A stretch of 64,000 bases of DNA from Flavobacteriales bacterium (GCA_016703005.1 JADJCX010000020.1:1-64000), one strand, 5' to 3'. Shown: positions 36,613-46,526, counted from the first letter of the stretch. The notes: generated by a model from the letters alone, not told the origin. Numbers and translations are program-made.

Positions 36613-37911
36613 ACGCTACCGCCGACCGCCATCTGGTGCCCGTGAAGCCGGTGCAGTACCGCGCATTCGTATGTCCTTCTTGCGGGTCCGGCGACATCGC
36701 CTGCAATGGTGTGCTCTTCCCCGGCGCCCACGTCCTCGGCGACCACAGGTGCAATACCTGTGGCCTCGACTTTCTCCGCGACTTTCCGGTCGGCTTCTCG
36801 GTGGATCATCCCATCGCCATCGGCAAAGCGGATGGTCGCCTCTTCAATCCGTTCGGCGCCGAAAGCTGGTTGTACGGTCCCTTGCTGAACGCCTTCAAGA
36901 ACCGCAGTGATGCTCCTGTGAAAATCGAGCGCAAGGTGCTGCGACCGACTAAGCGCATCATCATCCTCGACACGATCGACTTCCTCTATGGGCACGTACT
37001 GCTGAAACTTTACAACGCGCAGCACTACATCGACAACTATCCGGATCACGGGGTTGTGGTGCTCTTGCCACGCATGTTCGCATGGCTGGAACCGAAGGGC
37101 TGTGCCGAGGTGTGGATCGTTGATGTGAAACTGGGCCAAGGCCAAGCATGGCATATCGCCATCAACACCTTCGTGCAACAGCGCTTGGTGGAGTATGATG
37201 AAGTGAACATGGCGCGTGGCTATGCCCACCCTGATTTCACACACATCGACGTAGAACGCTACACCGGTATTGCACCCTTTCAGACTGCAGGAGTTCAGCG
37301 CACGTCCTCCGCACATCACGTTCGTAGCGCGGCAGGACAGGCTCTGGTTCGCCAACGGCTTCGCCAAATTCTGTTCGCGTGCAATGGGTCGCCTGGGCAT
37401 GAAGGGTCTCTCGAAGAGCCTCTTCGTATCCGCTCAGGACCGCATGATCCGCCGAAGCATGCGCGCGATCAAGGCAGCTGTTCCGCAGTGCACCTTCAGC
37501 GTGGTAGGGCTCGCAACGAACGGCGGCTACGGAAGTCTGGCCGACGACCTGCGCACAACGCGGATGGACGAGGCCATGGAACGCACGTGGTGCCAAGCCT
37601 ACGCCAAGAGCCAACTGGTGGTCGGGGTACATGGTAGCAACATGCTGTTGCCAACGGCATTTGCAGCGGGTTGCATCGAGATCCTTCCCCACGATCGGCA
37701 TGGCAACATCGTGCAGGACATCAGCGTACGATGGGCCGACCGAATGCAATTGTTCCTATACCGTTTCGTCGGCGAGTTCGCCCGCCCCGGCGAAGTTGCT
37801 CGCCATGCTATCGGCATGCTGCGCAACTTCGACCTGTACTACCGGAACAAGGTCACCAATACCTTCGAGAGCGATCCCAACGGGCTGGGACCACTGAAGC
37901 GCCACGAATGA
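36609..37911 (+). CDS. GT61-like glycosyltransferase with N-terminal zinc ribbon (one frameshift)
   Basis: About 433 residues when repaired. The N-terminus carries CPSCGSGD and CNTCGLDF, two CxxC knuckles about 25 residues apart, as in a zinc ribbon. The rest resembles DUF563/GT61 enzymes: ITFVARQDRLWF, SVVGLATNGGYGSLADDL and the characteristic VVGVHGSNMLLPTAFAAGCIEILP. The frame changes near 37285, just after IAPF, resuming with LQEFSARPPHI; a single base indel beside CCCTTT explains it. ATG 36609 overlaps the flippase stop, fixing the start. Donor sugar unknown. Confidence 0.75.
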
Positions 37912-38903
37912 GCACGTTCACACCACCGGGTCCGTTGAACACAGCGGTCCTCTTCATCGCCTTCAAGCGGTTCGAGGAGAGCAAGGCCGTTATGGAGGGC
38001 ATCCGTGCTGCGAAACCACCACGCTTGTATTTCGCTTGCGATGGCGCACGCAACGATAAGGAACGTGAGGAGGTGCAGCGGGTACGCGACCTAGTGAAGC
38101 TGGTGGATTGGCCCTGTGAACTCAAAACGCGTTTCAGCGAAACCAACCAGACCGTGAAATTCGGTCCCCCGGCGGCGATCACATGGTTCTTCGAGCACGA
38201 GGAAGAAGGGATCATCTTGGAGGATGATTGCAAGCCGATGCTCTCTTGGTTCTGGTTCGCGCAGGACATGTTGCTGCGCTACCGCGACGACGAGCGGATC
38301 TGGATCGTCATGGGCAACAACCTCATGCCCGAGTGGCCCGCACGCAACAACGAGAGCTACTACTACAGCGCCCACGGCTATGGCGCCTATTGGGGCTGGG
38401 CCAGTTGGCGCCGCATGTGGCGCAAGTACGATCTGCACATGAGCGACTGGCCGGCGCTGCGCGACGGCGGTTTGTTGAACGGCCACTTCCTCGACAAGGG
38501 CGAGGCCCGCGAAGCCATGCACTTGCTCGAAAGCAGTTGGGATGGCCGTATCCATAGCTGGGACTTCCAGCTCGATTACGGCCGTATCGTCCACGGTGGC
38601 ATGAACATCATCCCCACCGTGAACCTGATACGCAACATCGGGTTCGGCGATGGAAGCACCCATACGGGCAGCCACTTGGACCCGCGCAACAAGGACGCCG
38701 CAGGCGAAATGACGTTCCCGCTGAAACACCCGACCTTCATGGTGTGCGACAAGGAGCGCGATCTGGAATATTTCCAGAAGTACATCGAGCCGAGCATGCT
38801 GCGCCGCATGAAGAACAAGTTGAAAAAGGCGCTACCCAAGGAGATCGATCAGGCCATTACGCCCGTCCTCGGCAAGTTGCAGCGCAAACTCGGCATCAAT
38901 TGA
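37908..38903 (+). CDS. HlpA-like nucleotide-diphospho-sugar transferase
   Basis: 331 residues from the ATG at 37908, which overlaps the stop of the preceding gene. AVLFIAFKRFEESKAVMEGI, LYFACDGARNDKE, GIILEDDCKPMLSWFWF and YGAYWGWASWRRMWRKYD are the marks of a GT2-like family common in Bacteroidota capsule loci. EDDC holds the metal-binding acidic pair. It probably adds one sugar of the repeat unit; donor and linkage are not predictable. No transmembrane segment; a basic C-terminal tail may dock to the membrane. Confidence 0.85.
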   Translation: MSTFTPPGPLNTAVLFIAFKRFEESKAVMEGIRAAKPPRLYFACDGARNDKEREEVQRVRDLVKLVDWPCELKTRFSETNQTVKFGPPAAITWFFEHEEEGIILEDDCKPMLSWFWFAQDMLLRYRDDERIWIVMGNNLMPEWPARNNESYYYSAHGYGAYWGWASWRRMWRKYDLHMSDWPALRDGGLLNGHFLDKGEAREAMHLLESSWDGRIHSWDFQLDYGRIVHGGMNIIPTVNLIRNIGFGDGSTHTGSHLDPRNKDAAGEMTFPLKHPTFMVCDKERDLEYFQKYIEPSMLRRMKNKLKKALPKEIDQAITPVLGKLQRKLGIN

Positions 38904-38923
38904 TCGGCAGCCAACAGCCGATC
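38902..38923 (+). other. hairpin at the end of the glycosyltransferase gene
   Basis: GATCGGC (38902-38908) and GCCGATC (38917-38923) form a perfect seven-base stem with an eight-base loop, starting inside the stop codon. No T run follows, and the next gene starts 75 bases on in the same direction, so it may only protect the upstream message or attenuate. Confidence 0.3.
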
Positions 38924-38997
38924 GTCAGCGCGCTGCTTTACTGAACGGGAGCAGCGGCTGGAGGGAAGGATACCTTGGCCCGCAGCCACTCACAGCC

Positions 38998-40314
38998 GTG
39001 CTCAGCAAGCGGAAGCTCATCAATTTCATGTTCGTTGCCGCCCTGCCCATCTATGGCATCGGGTGCTGGCTGATCGTGAAGCAGAGCCCGACCATCGGGT
39101 ACATCACGGCATCGCTGGGTTACCTGGCGATAATCCTGTTCTGGGTCATCGACCGCATGTACCAGCGCGTGCTGCAACCGATGACCAATCGGGTGTTCTG
39201 GGTGGCCATGGCCTACATCGCATCGCTGGTGTTGATGTATTGGATCGGCCTGTTGGTGCATCATGTTCCCATCCTCACGCTCCCGAACACCGTTGGCCAA
39301 TCACTCTTGGTGTTGGTACCCTTCCCGGCGGTGGTGATCGTTCTGATCTATAACCGCGCTGCGGAGGATTTCGATTTCACGGAGCTCTTCCTGCGCAGCC
39401 TGTTGGCGTTGCTCATCATCAATTACCTCGGTTATGCAGCGGGCCTACGCAACCTCATGCACAGCTTCCCCGGCCGGGTGAGCCTGCCTTTCGCAACGGG
39501 TATATACGACGGGTCGCACCTGGTGGCCATCGTGAACATGATGCTGCTGTTCCGCATCAAGTTCGCCGAGATGGGTTCTCGGCCACTTCGGTTTTTCGGT
39601 TACGGGGGTCTGTACATGCTGAATCTCGGGGCGATGCTCAGCATCAACAGCCGCCTCTCATTCATGCTCTTCCTGCTCTTCACGGTGCTCTTCCTCTTCA
39701 AGACCATGAAAGCGGCGCGTGTCTACTTGATCTCGCTCTTCACCATGCCGTTGATGATGAGCTTCGCGCTGCTCATTTACACCGTTCTCAGCCTCCCCTT
39801 CTTCGCCAGTATCCTCGGTCGCGTCAGCAAGGATGATGTCACCTCCTTCAATGGCCGTACTTACATCTGGGAGGCTGTGGCCGATTGGGCCATGCATGAT
39901 CGCCGTGGTATGGTGCAAGGCCTGAGCTATCACGGTCACTACAAGATCGGTAAGCTGGACGAAGTTGCGCGCCTGTGGGGTGAAGAGGACGCATACAACC
40001 TGCACATGCACAGTACGTTCTTGGAGATCCTTACGAGCCAAGGGATCATTGCCTTAGGCATTTTCTATTGGCTGATGTGGGTCGCGTACAAGTATTACCG
40101 GCAGCGCTATATCGACGGCCTGAGCGAGGCCCCGATCTACGCCGGACTCATCTACATCCTCTTCGTATACCAGATCGACATCTTCGCCCACGGCATTTTT
40201 CTCGGCCACATGGTCTTCTTCTCCATGCTTGCATACCTCGCCGTCGACAAGCGCTTCATAACTAGGCCCGATCGGTTGTTGAACGGGGAACCCGTAACAC
40301 CTGCTGCTGAATGA
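38998..40314 (+). CDS. Wzy-like polysaccharide polymerase / O-antigen ligase family membrane protein
   Basis: 438 residues with about 11-12 membrane helices and one larger periplasmic loop (RVSKDDVTSFNGRTYIWEAV ... HMHSTFLEILTSQGI) holding the Asn-Gly-Arg and His-Ser-Thr residues typical of O-antigen polymerase/ligase proteins. It starts with GTG at 38998 and overlaps the next gene by four bases. It should join flipped repeat units in the periplasm. Assignment as polymerase rather than ligase rests on its place in a locus with Wza, Wzc and Wzx partners. Confidence 0.85.
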   Translation: MLSKRKLINFMFVAALPIYGIGCWLIVKQSPTIGYITASLGYLAIILFWVIDRMYQRVLQPMTNRVFWVAMAYIASLVLMYWIGLLVHHVPILTLPNTVGQSLLVLVPFPAVVIVLIYNRAAEDFDFTELFLRSLLALLIINYLGYAAGLRNLMHSFPGRVSLPFATGIYDGSHLVAIVNMMLLFRIKFAEMGSRPLRFFGYGGLYMLNLGAMLSINSRLSFMLFLLFTVLFLFKTMKAARVYLISLFTMPLMMSFALLIYTVLSLPFFASILGRVSKDDVTSFNGRTYIWEAVADWAMHDRRGMVQGLSYHGHYKIGKLDEVARLWGEEDAYNLHMHSTFLEILTSQGIIALGIFYWLMWVAYKYYRQRYIDGLSEAPIYAGLIYILFVYQIDIFAHGIFLGHMVFFSMLAYLAVDKRFITRPDRLLNGEPVTPAAE

Positions 40315-41138
40315 CCGGCGGAACACGCGCACAGGGAAAGTCGCGGGAGAGATCCCCCGGTCGACCGTTGGTGAGCATCGTTACGGTGGTGTACAATGGT
40401 GCAGCCACGTTGGAGCGCACCATCAAGAGCGTGCTGGAGCAGGACTATCCGAACATCGAATACATCGTGGTGGATGGCGGTAGCACCGATGGAACGGTGG
40501 ACCTGTTGAAGAGCTACGATGACCGCATCGACCACTGGGTGAGCGAAGGCGACAAAGGGATCTACGACGCTATGAACAAAGGTGTCGCGCTGTGCACCGG
40601 TGATTGGATCGCGCTGATCAACGCCGATGATTGGTACGAGCCGAACAGCGTTCGCCGTGTGATCGAAGCGGTGCAGGCGCAGCCTCACGCGAACATCGTG
40701 CATGGCGACATATGGATCCATTACGAAGGCGGCGGTCGCAAGATGAAGTATGCTAAGCGCAACGGGTTCCTGCTCAAGTACTGGGAGATGGTGTTGAACC
40801 ATCCGAGCTTTTTCGTGCGCCGGTCGTTCTATCGCGATCGCCCGTTCCGCACCGACCTGAAGATCGGTGGCGATCATCACTGGACATTGCGAGCATGGCT
40901 CGAGGACCCTGACGGCTTCCTCTACCTGCCGGGCGCATTGGCCAATTTCAGCGCAGGTGGTGCCAGCATGACGATACCCTTGAAGAAGACCTTGGACGAA
41001 CGCCGGAAGCTGAGTGCCGCAGTGGGCATGAACGCGTTCGGGTCGGCGGTGGCCCAATGCGTTACGATCGCCTTGCACGTGCCCAAACTCCTGAAACTGT
41101 GGTTCAACCGCAGCGTATCATCTTCGCCAACACAGTGA
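40311..41138 (+). CDS. family 2 glycosyltransferase
   Basis: 275 residues. GT-A signature: VSIVTVVYNGAATLERTI, DGGSTDGTVDLL, GIYDAMNKGVALCTGDWIALINADDW (DxD-like metal site) and HPSFFVRR, the layout of WcaA/WfgS-type enzymes that transfer one sugar onto a lipid-linked acceptor in the cytoplasm. ATG overlaps the polymerase stop by four bases. The 18 or so N-terminal residues before the fold are basic and not conserved-looking. Intact. Confidence 0.9.
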   Translation: MTGGTRAQGKSRERSPGRPLVSIVTVVYNGAATLERTIKSVLEQDYPNIEYIVVDGGSTDGTVDLLKSYDDRIDHWVSEGDKGIYDAMNKGVALCTGDWIALINADDWYEPNSVRRVIEAVQAQPHANIVHGDIWIHYEGGGRKMKYAKRNGFLLKYWEMVLNHPSFFVRRSFYRDRPFRTDLKIGGDHHWTLRAWLEDPDGFLYLPGALANFSAGGASMTIPLKKTLDERRKLSAAVGMNAFGSAVAQCVTIALHVPKLLKLWFNRSVSSSPTQ

Positions 41139-41155
41139 CCACTTCGGCAAGCGCC

Positions 41156-41684
41156 ATGGCAAGTATCTGGAACATCGCACAGGACCGCCGCGCGAATGCG
41201 CGCAACCCGAAAGGCGTGTTGGTGATGTTGTGGTTCCGCACATTGCACTTGCTCAGGCAGAGCACCGTTTCCTTCATCCTCTTCCTGCCGCTGTTCATCC
41301 TCTACCGCATCACCGTAGAGTGGTTCCTCGGCATTGAACTTCCGTGGAAAACACGCATCGGTCCGGGTTTCCGTATCGATCACGGCCAAGCCTTGATGCG
41401 TCAATGACGGCACAGTGTTCGGTAGCAACTGCACCGTGCGCAACAGCACCACCATCGGCAACCGCCGACTGAAGGACGGCACGTACAGTCGCAGTCCGCG
41501 CTTCGGCGACCGGGTCGACATCGGCGCGAACGCGGTGATCATCGGACCCATAACTATCGGCAATGATGTTGCTATCGGGGCCGGTGCCGTGGTACTGAAG
41601 GATGTCCCGTCACAACACATCGCCGTGGGCAATCCGGCGCGGATCCTTCCCCGGCCTATGGATCCGGCGAAAGGCTCAGCGTGA
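41156..41684 (+). CDS. hexapeptide-repeat O-acetyltransferase, serine acetyltransferase-like (one frameshift)
   Basis: The start MASIWNIAQDRRAN and the helix PLFILYRITVEWFLGIELP are typical of WcaB/CysE-like acyltransferases in capsule loci. GPGFRIDHGQAL then loses frame at about 41397; the next frame resumes VNDGTVFGSNCTVRNSTTIG with left-handed helix repeats and ends GNPARILPRP. Repaired length about 175 residues. It likely acetylates a sugar in the repeat unit using acetyl-CoA. Its end overlaps the end of the convergent membrane protein gene by 29 bases. Confidence 0.8.
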
Positions 41685-42360
41685 GCGTCGTGTGCCCACC
41701 CGAAAGGTGATCGAGTAAGGCGTAGTTGAATAGCGCGAGGCCGATCATCTCCAACGTTTCCTCCTTGGTGTTCAGCAGGAGGTAAAGGAGGCTTGTTTCA
41801 CCACCATCAACCGTAGCTGCGCCCTGCAGCATCTCGGTGATCAACGCACCGCCGACATACACAGCGGCCGAGATGATGAACAGCCACAAGGTGCGCTTGC
41901 GCAGCTTCAACAGGAACGGCGCCATGACCAAAGCAAGGCCCACGACCGCCAAACCGTAAGGGATCACCCATGCGTAGGTGAGCGAAGCATGGGGGATACC
42001 ACCCATCAGGCGATGTACCGCTTCAATGCACTTCTCGTGGATCTGGCTGCCTTCATCAAGCGCTAGGAAGAAAAAGATGAAGGCCAGCAGGCGCCATTGC
42101 CACTGGCGACGACCTGCGTGCAAGACGGTGCGGTACGAGATCAACAAGAGAACCCCGGCCGACGCGAAGAGCAGCACGGAGAAAAGTGTTGGGATGTTCG
42201 CCTCGTGATCCAGATCGAACAACATGGTGAGTGCACGGGCCTCCATGCCCAAGCCTTCGCGCAGCCACAATAAGAACAAGTGCATGCACAACAGCCCGGT
42301 AACAATGGCGAGCAGCATACGCAGCACGCGCCGGGGTTGAAAATCTCTTGGCAGATCCAA
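41656..42360 (-). CDS. conserved-looking multi-pass membrane protein of unknown function
   Basis: 234 residues with about six hydrophobic helices (LLAIVTGLLCMHLFLLWL, LFSVLLFASAGVLLLI, LLAFIFFFLALDEG, and others). An acidic/His motif LDEGSQIHEK follows the third helix and could bind metal or act in catalysis. No family is recognised. It lies on the minus strand inside the exopolysaccharide locus, between the acetyltransferase and the beta-helix gene, and is separated from the latter by a terminator. Confidence 0.65.
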   Translation of the reverse strand: MDLPRDFQPRRVLRMLLAIVTGLLCMHLFLLWLREGLGMEARALTMLFDLDHEANIPTLFSVLLFASAGVLLLISYRTVLHAGRRQWQWRLLAFIFFFLALDEGSQIHEKCIEAVHRLMGGIPHASLTYAWVIPYGLAVVGLALVMAPFLLKLRKRTLWLFIISAAVYVGGALITEMLQGAATVDGGETSLLYLLLNTKEETLEMIGLALFNYALLDHLSGGHTTLTLSLSPDP

Positions 42361-42423
42361 TCGGGTCGAGTTAAGGGGGAAGCGTTGAACGGCAATTCAT
42401 CTTCCAAGGTTAAGAAAACATGA

Positions 42424-42443
42424 AGCCCCGACAAGTCGGGGCT
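42424..42443 (-). terminator. intrinsic terminator of the beta-helix gene
   Basis: AGCCCCGAC (42424-42432) and GTCGGGGCT (42435-42443) form a perfect nine-base stem with a two-base centre. On the minus strand it is followed by TCATGTTTTCTT, a T-rich tract, 23 bases beyond the stop of the gene at 42466. Confidence 0.75.
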
Positions 42444-42465
42444 CCATGTCTGGATGGAGGAAAAC

Positions 42466-45207
42466 CTACTGCAATACCAACCGATCCCGCTTGCTGCCTT
42501 CAGCAGATGTCAGCAGCAAGATGTACGCACCGCGTGCCATATTACTGTCCAAGGTCAGTTGTTTGGTACCGGCGGAAAGTTGCTCGCTCAACATGATGCG
42601 GCCTTGCGCATCGACCAGGTCAAACCGCGTGGATTGTTCCAACGGCTGGGTGAACTGCAGCAAGCCGCCGGCGTTGATCGGGTTCGGGAAGACCCGCACA
42701 TCGTTCGTCGTCGTTGGTGCTTCATCATCCACACCCGTGCTCAATCCGCACATCGCGTCGTCCTGTCGCACCAGCACCACGCCTTGGAATGCGGCGATGG
42801 TGATGGAGCCACTGTGCAACGTTCCGTCCACCTCGGCCCAGCAGCCGGTGAGTGGGAAGTCCTGCGCTGTGCTCTGGTTGTTGTACATCAGCACATGATC
42901 CACGTACGGATCCACTTCCTGCACGGTGACACGTTCAAGCTCCACGTTGTCCAACCAGTACACCGGCTCCTGCCAAATGTTGTCGAAGCGGCTGTATCCG
43001 GGCTCCGTCTGGTTGCATTGGAAGATCATCTCCACGTCGCGGCGAACGGGACCGAAAGGGATGTACTTGCTACCGTACATGTCCGGACCGGTCTCCTGGC
43101 TCAGGGTCTTGAACCCGGCTTTCACTTCACCGTCGGTGGTGCTTTGCAAGCTGAACTTCATGCGGTACCAGTTGCCGCTGATGATGTTCACCGTGGTGCT
43201 GTGGCGCAGGCCGAACGTCGGGTACATGGTGCCGTTGGGGAAGTTGATCTTGCACGCGCCGTTGTCCAAGTAGGTGTAGTCCTGTGTGAGCTGCGCGTTG
43301 GTGGGCCAGCCGCCCCAGCCGCTCACGTTGCTATCGAAGCCGCCGTTGGGTGTGAGGTTGTTGCCGATCACGCTCAGCACTTCGTACTTGTTCAGGTGCA
43401 ACGGACTGATGGTGCTACCGACATCCTCGCCGCGCTCGGCCTGCCAACGCGCGAGGCTGAAGCGTTTGTGCCAAGGTGCCACCGTGTTGTGGATCACGAT
43501 CGCGATCTCGTCCCACGGGTTGAAGTAGTAGTTGTTGGTAAAGGTGCCGAAGTCCACCGGCGCTGTGCTGTGCGTGTTGTACATCCACAAGCACAGTTGT
43601 TCGTCCTTCAGGCAGTACATGATATTGCCGCTGTACACATCGTTGAAGTTGGCCACGTAATAAGGCGGTTGCGCGCCGGGCCCCGTGTTATTGCTCGCGT
43701 CGCTGATGCTCATCTGGATCTCGTTGTCGTAGAGCACGTTGTCCTTGATCTGGTTGTTCACGCTCACCATGGTATGGTCCACGTGGATACCGCTGCCCGC
43801 GCACTTCGAAACGGTGTTGCGGCGCACGATCGTGTTCTTAATCGAGGTGTTGCCGAAGTAGATCCCGTGGTTGATCGGCACGTAGTTGTCAAAATCAGGC
43901 GCGCTGCTTTCCAAGTTACCGATCAGGTCGGTGATGATGTTATCCTGGATGATGAGGCCATCCGCATTGTCGAAGGCGATGCCTCCACCATCGTTCAAGG
44001 TGGCCATGGCTTGGCTCACGAAGTTCTTCTCGATGGTGCCACTGCCCTCAGGATTGATCGCGATGTAGCCGATGTTGTTGAAGCTGTTGTTCGACACCGT
44101 GTAGCTCTGGCCGTTCACACGAAGGCCCATATAGCCCCAAGTGGTTTCGCCGAGACCGGGATAGAGGGCCACATCTTGGAAGGTGTTGTTGCTGATCACC
44201 GCATCGTCCTCCATGATGTGCGCCGCCGTGGCGAACGTGTGCTCGATCGTATTGCCGGTGAAGAGGCCGTCGTGACCGAAACTGTGGATGCCTTTGTAAG
44301 TATCCGTGAAGTGGCAGTCCTGCACCGTCACATTGTAGCCGCCGCTGTTCATCACGCTGGCCTCGGTCTGGTAGCGGAAGTCGAGGTCCTGTACCTTGAT
44401 GTGGTGAACGTTCCAATGAACGTATACCCCGTGCGGCTTCACGGCCGCCTTCACGTTCAGCACATTGGGGTCGGCATTTGAGGGTGCTTGGAAATACAGT
44501 TGGTCATCGCTGGCGCTGTAGTACCACTCACCCGGACTGTCCAGTTCCTCAGTTTGTTCTGTAGGAAGTAGCCCCAATCTAACTGCGCGAGGTTGCTGAA
44601 GACCGTCGGGAAGGTGATGGTGGTGCCAGTGTGGCCGCTGATGATCGGCGTGTCGTAACTCCAATTGCTGCTGCGCACGACCAGTTGCGCGCCCACCCAA
44701 TGACCATTGGGCTGGGTAAGAGCGGCGTCGGTGATGTGTGTCGCGCTGCCATCGTCGTTGCGCAACCAACCGGTGTTCGGGTAGCGGGCCAACGTCTGCA
44801 ATTGCCCGCCGCTGAAGAGGAACTTCACGTCCTCGGTAACGGTCGCCTTCCAGATGTTGCCTTGGTGAACGGTCCACGTGGGCACATCGATACCGCCGCT
44901 GATGATCGGCGCATTGCCAGCGCCATATGCCCCGATCTTTGATCGGCTGTGCCGCCGTACCGCTCAAAGGGATCTCCAACTTTCCGGAGTAAGTACCCCC
45001 GCGCTCGAACAGGATCTGGTCGCCTGGCTGCAGGCTGAAGATGCTCTGGGTCATCCGCCCGATGGTCTTCCAAGCCTGCGCTTGGCTGGTGCCGGTGTTG
45101 GCATCGTTGCCATCGGCGCTGATGTAATAGTTGGTTGCGTTGGCGGTGAAGGAGGCCGCCCAAGTGAGGCTGGCAACAAGGATCGTTCGGGTCGATTTCA
45201 GGAGCAT
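42466..45207 (-). CDS. secreted right-handed beta-helix protein with T9SS sorting domain (two compensating frameshifts)
   Basis: About 913 residues. The signal peptide ends FTANA, then NYYISADGNDANTGTSQAQAWKTI, a usual start of parallel beta-helix enzymes. Repeats with NTxxNN/NNTF patterns (VISNNTFQDV, YTVSNNSFNNIG, IIQDNIITDL, TIVRRNTVSKCAGSGIHVDHT) cover about residues 255-460. A carbohydrate-binding-like beta domain follows, then a T9SS type A end (VFPNPINAGGLLQF). Between about 44940 and 44555 the written frame is Arg/His-rich nonsense; another frame reads WTVHQGNIWKATVTEDVKFLF there, so two indels cancel out. It may bind or cut a polysaccharide, perhaps the one made by this locus. Confidence 0.8.
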   Translation of the reverse strand: MLLKSTRTILVASLTWAASFTANATNYYISADGNDANTGTSQAQAWKTIGRMTQSIFSLQPGDQILFERGGTYSGKLEIPLSGTAAQPIKDRGIWRWQCADHQRRYRCAHVDRSPRQHLEGDRYRGREVPLQRRAIADVGPLPEHRLVAQRRWQRDTHHRRRSYPAQWSLGGRATGRAQQQLELRHADHQRPHWHHHHLPDGLQQPRAVRLGLLPTEQTEELDSPGEWYYSASDDQLYFQAPSNADPNVLNVKAAVKPHGVYVHWNVHHIKVQDLDFRYQTEASVMNSGGYNVTVQDCHFTDTYKGIHSFGHDGLFTGNTIEHTFATAAHIMEDDAVISNNTFQDVALYPGLGETTWGYMGLRVNGQSYTVSNNSFNNIGYIAINPEGSGTIEKNFVSQAMATLNDGGGIAFDNADGLIIQDNIITDLIGNLESSAPDFDNYVPINHGIYFGNTSIKNTIVRRNTVSKCAGSGIHVDHTMVSVNNQIKDNVLYDNEIQMSISDASNNTGPGAQPPYYVANFNDVYSGNIMYCLKDEQLCLWMYNTHSTAPVDFGTFTNNYYFNPWDEIAIVIHNTVAPWHKRFSLARWQAERGEDVGSTISPLHLNKYEVLSVIGNNLTPNGGFDSNVSGWGGWPTNAQLTQDYTYLDNGACKINFPNGTMYPTFGLRHSTTVNIISGNWYRMKFSLQSTTDGEVKAGFKTLSQETGPDMYGSKYIPFGPVRRDVEMIFQCNQTEPGYSRFDNIWQEPVYWLDNVELERVTVQEVDPYVDHVLMYNNQSTAQDFPLTGCWAEVDGTLHSGSITIAAFQGVVLVRQDDAMCGLSTGVDDEAPTTTNDVRVFPNPINAGGLLQFTQPLEQSTRFDLVDAQGRIMLSEQLSAGTKQLTLDSNMARGAYILLLTSAEGSKRDRLVLQ

Positions 45208-45395
45208 GGGGGTGATCGTCTGGGACCTTCAACCCCGGGCGCAAGCCCCTTGTTCAATATTCTCGACGAACGACGGCAGGGGGTCGATGAGCGCACGATT
45301 GTATTGGAGTTACACATCCTCCCTCCACACCCCGACGTTGATCCAAGGTCCGGCAACCGGGCAGTAGCCCCAACCCCTGCCGGTAGTTTCGGCCC

Positions 45396-46526
45396 GTGGC
45401 CTCAACCCCTTTGCGCATTCTGGTCGTTGGACAAACGCCGCCGCCGTTCGGTGGGCAGGCGGTAATGATCGAGAAGCTCTTGGAAGGACAGTTCCAGCGC
45501 ATACAACTGTTCCACGTGCGGCTGGCCTTCAGCGACGACATGCAGAACGTTGGCAAATTCGGGATCAAGAAAGTGTGGGTGCTCTTCACCACCATTCTGA
45601 AAGTCTGGTTGGCACGGGTGCGCTATGGCACGCCCGTGCTCTACTACCCGCCCAGCGGGCCCAACATGGTGCCGGTGCTGCGCGACATTGTTCTGCTATG
45701 CGCCACGCGTTGGCTGTTCCGCTACACGGTCTTCCACTTCCATGCGGGCGGTGTCAGCGTCTTCAGGCCAAGGCTTCCGTCTTTGTTCAGGCCCCTGTTC
45801 GATCTCGCGTATCGCCGTCATGCCCTTGCCATCCGCACCAGCGACCTCAATCCGGACGATGGCGTTGCGCTCGGCGCCAAGCGGAGTGTGGTGGTGCCCA
45901 ACGGAATTGACGACATGCGCGGCAAGGTGCAGGAGCGCACCGCCGACAACGGCGAACCGGTGCGTATCCTCTTCACCGGCGTGCTGATCCCGAGCAAGGG
46001 CGTGCGTGTCTTGCTCGAAGCCTTTGCGCAAGTGGCCAAGGAAGAACCACCGGCAACCCTCGAACTGATGGGCAAGTGGGGTGATGCCTCTTTCCAAACC
46101 GAGTGCGAGCGGTTCGTTCAACAGCAGGGCTTGACCGGTCGCGTGGAATTCCTCGGCGTGAAGAGCGGCGAGGACAAGTGGAAGCACTTCGCCGGGTGCG
46201 ACATTTTTTGTTTCCCCAGCTACTTCGAGGCGGAGAGCTTCGGCTTGGTGATCGCCGAGGCCATGCAGTTCGGCAAACCCGTGGTAAGCACGCGCTGGCG
46301 CGGCATTCCCAGTGTGGTGGACGACGGCAAGAGCGGCTTTCTCGTTCCCGTGCAGGATCCGCAGGCGGTGGCGCAGCACCTGCTGCTGCTGATCCGCGAT
46401 CCGGCGATGCGCAAAACGATGGGTGAAGAAGGCCGACGCATCTTCGCGAGCAAGTTCACGTTAGAGGCCTTTCATCGCAACATGGAAGATGCTCTCGCGA
46501 GCGTCTGTGAGCACGATCGGAAATGA
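45396..46526 (+). CDS. family 4 glycosyltransferase
   Basis: 376 residues from a GTG at 45396. GT4 features: LVVGQTPPPFGGQAVMIEKL at the N-terminus, VVVPNGID, ILFTGVLIPSKGVRVLLEAF, and the donor-site EX7E region FEAESFGLVIAEAMQFGKPV. It should transfer a sugar from an NDP donor to the lipid-linked repeat unit. It restarts the plus-strand part of the locus after the two minus-strand genes; the 188-base spacer before it shows no clear promoter. Its stop overlaps the next start. Confidence 0.9.
   Translation: MASTPLRILVVGQTPPPFGGQAVMIEKLLEGQFQRIQLFHVRLAFSDDMQNVGKFGIKKVWVLFTTILKVWLARVRYGTPVLYYPPSGPNMVPVLRDIVLLCATRWLFRYTVFHFHAGGVSVFRPRLPSLFRPLFDLAYRRHALAIRTSDLNPDDGVALGAKRSVVVPNGIDDMRGKVQERTADNGEPVRILFTGVLIPSKGVRVLLEAFAQVAKEEPPATLELMGKWGDASFQTECERFVQQQGLTGRVEFLGVKSGEDKWKHFAGCDIFCFPSYFEAESFGLVIAEAMQFGKPVVSTRWRGIPSVVDDGKSGFLVPVQDPQAVAQHLLLLIRDPAMRKTMGEEGRRIFASKFTLEAFHRNMEDALASVCEHDRK

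Noticed and set aside
37280..37290. Programmed ribosomal frameshift in the GT61-like gene and others
   Set aside because: No slippery heptamer followed by a stem or pseudoknot was seen, and breaks occur in unrelated genes at plain homopolymers.
42454..44481. A 675-codon open frame on the plus strand opposite the beta-helix gene
   Set aside because: Its sequence is His/Val/Ala/Arg-rich in the way of an antisense shadow, has no motifs, and the minus strand carries signal peptide, beta-helix repeats and a T9SS end.
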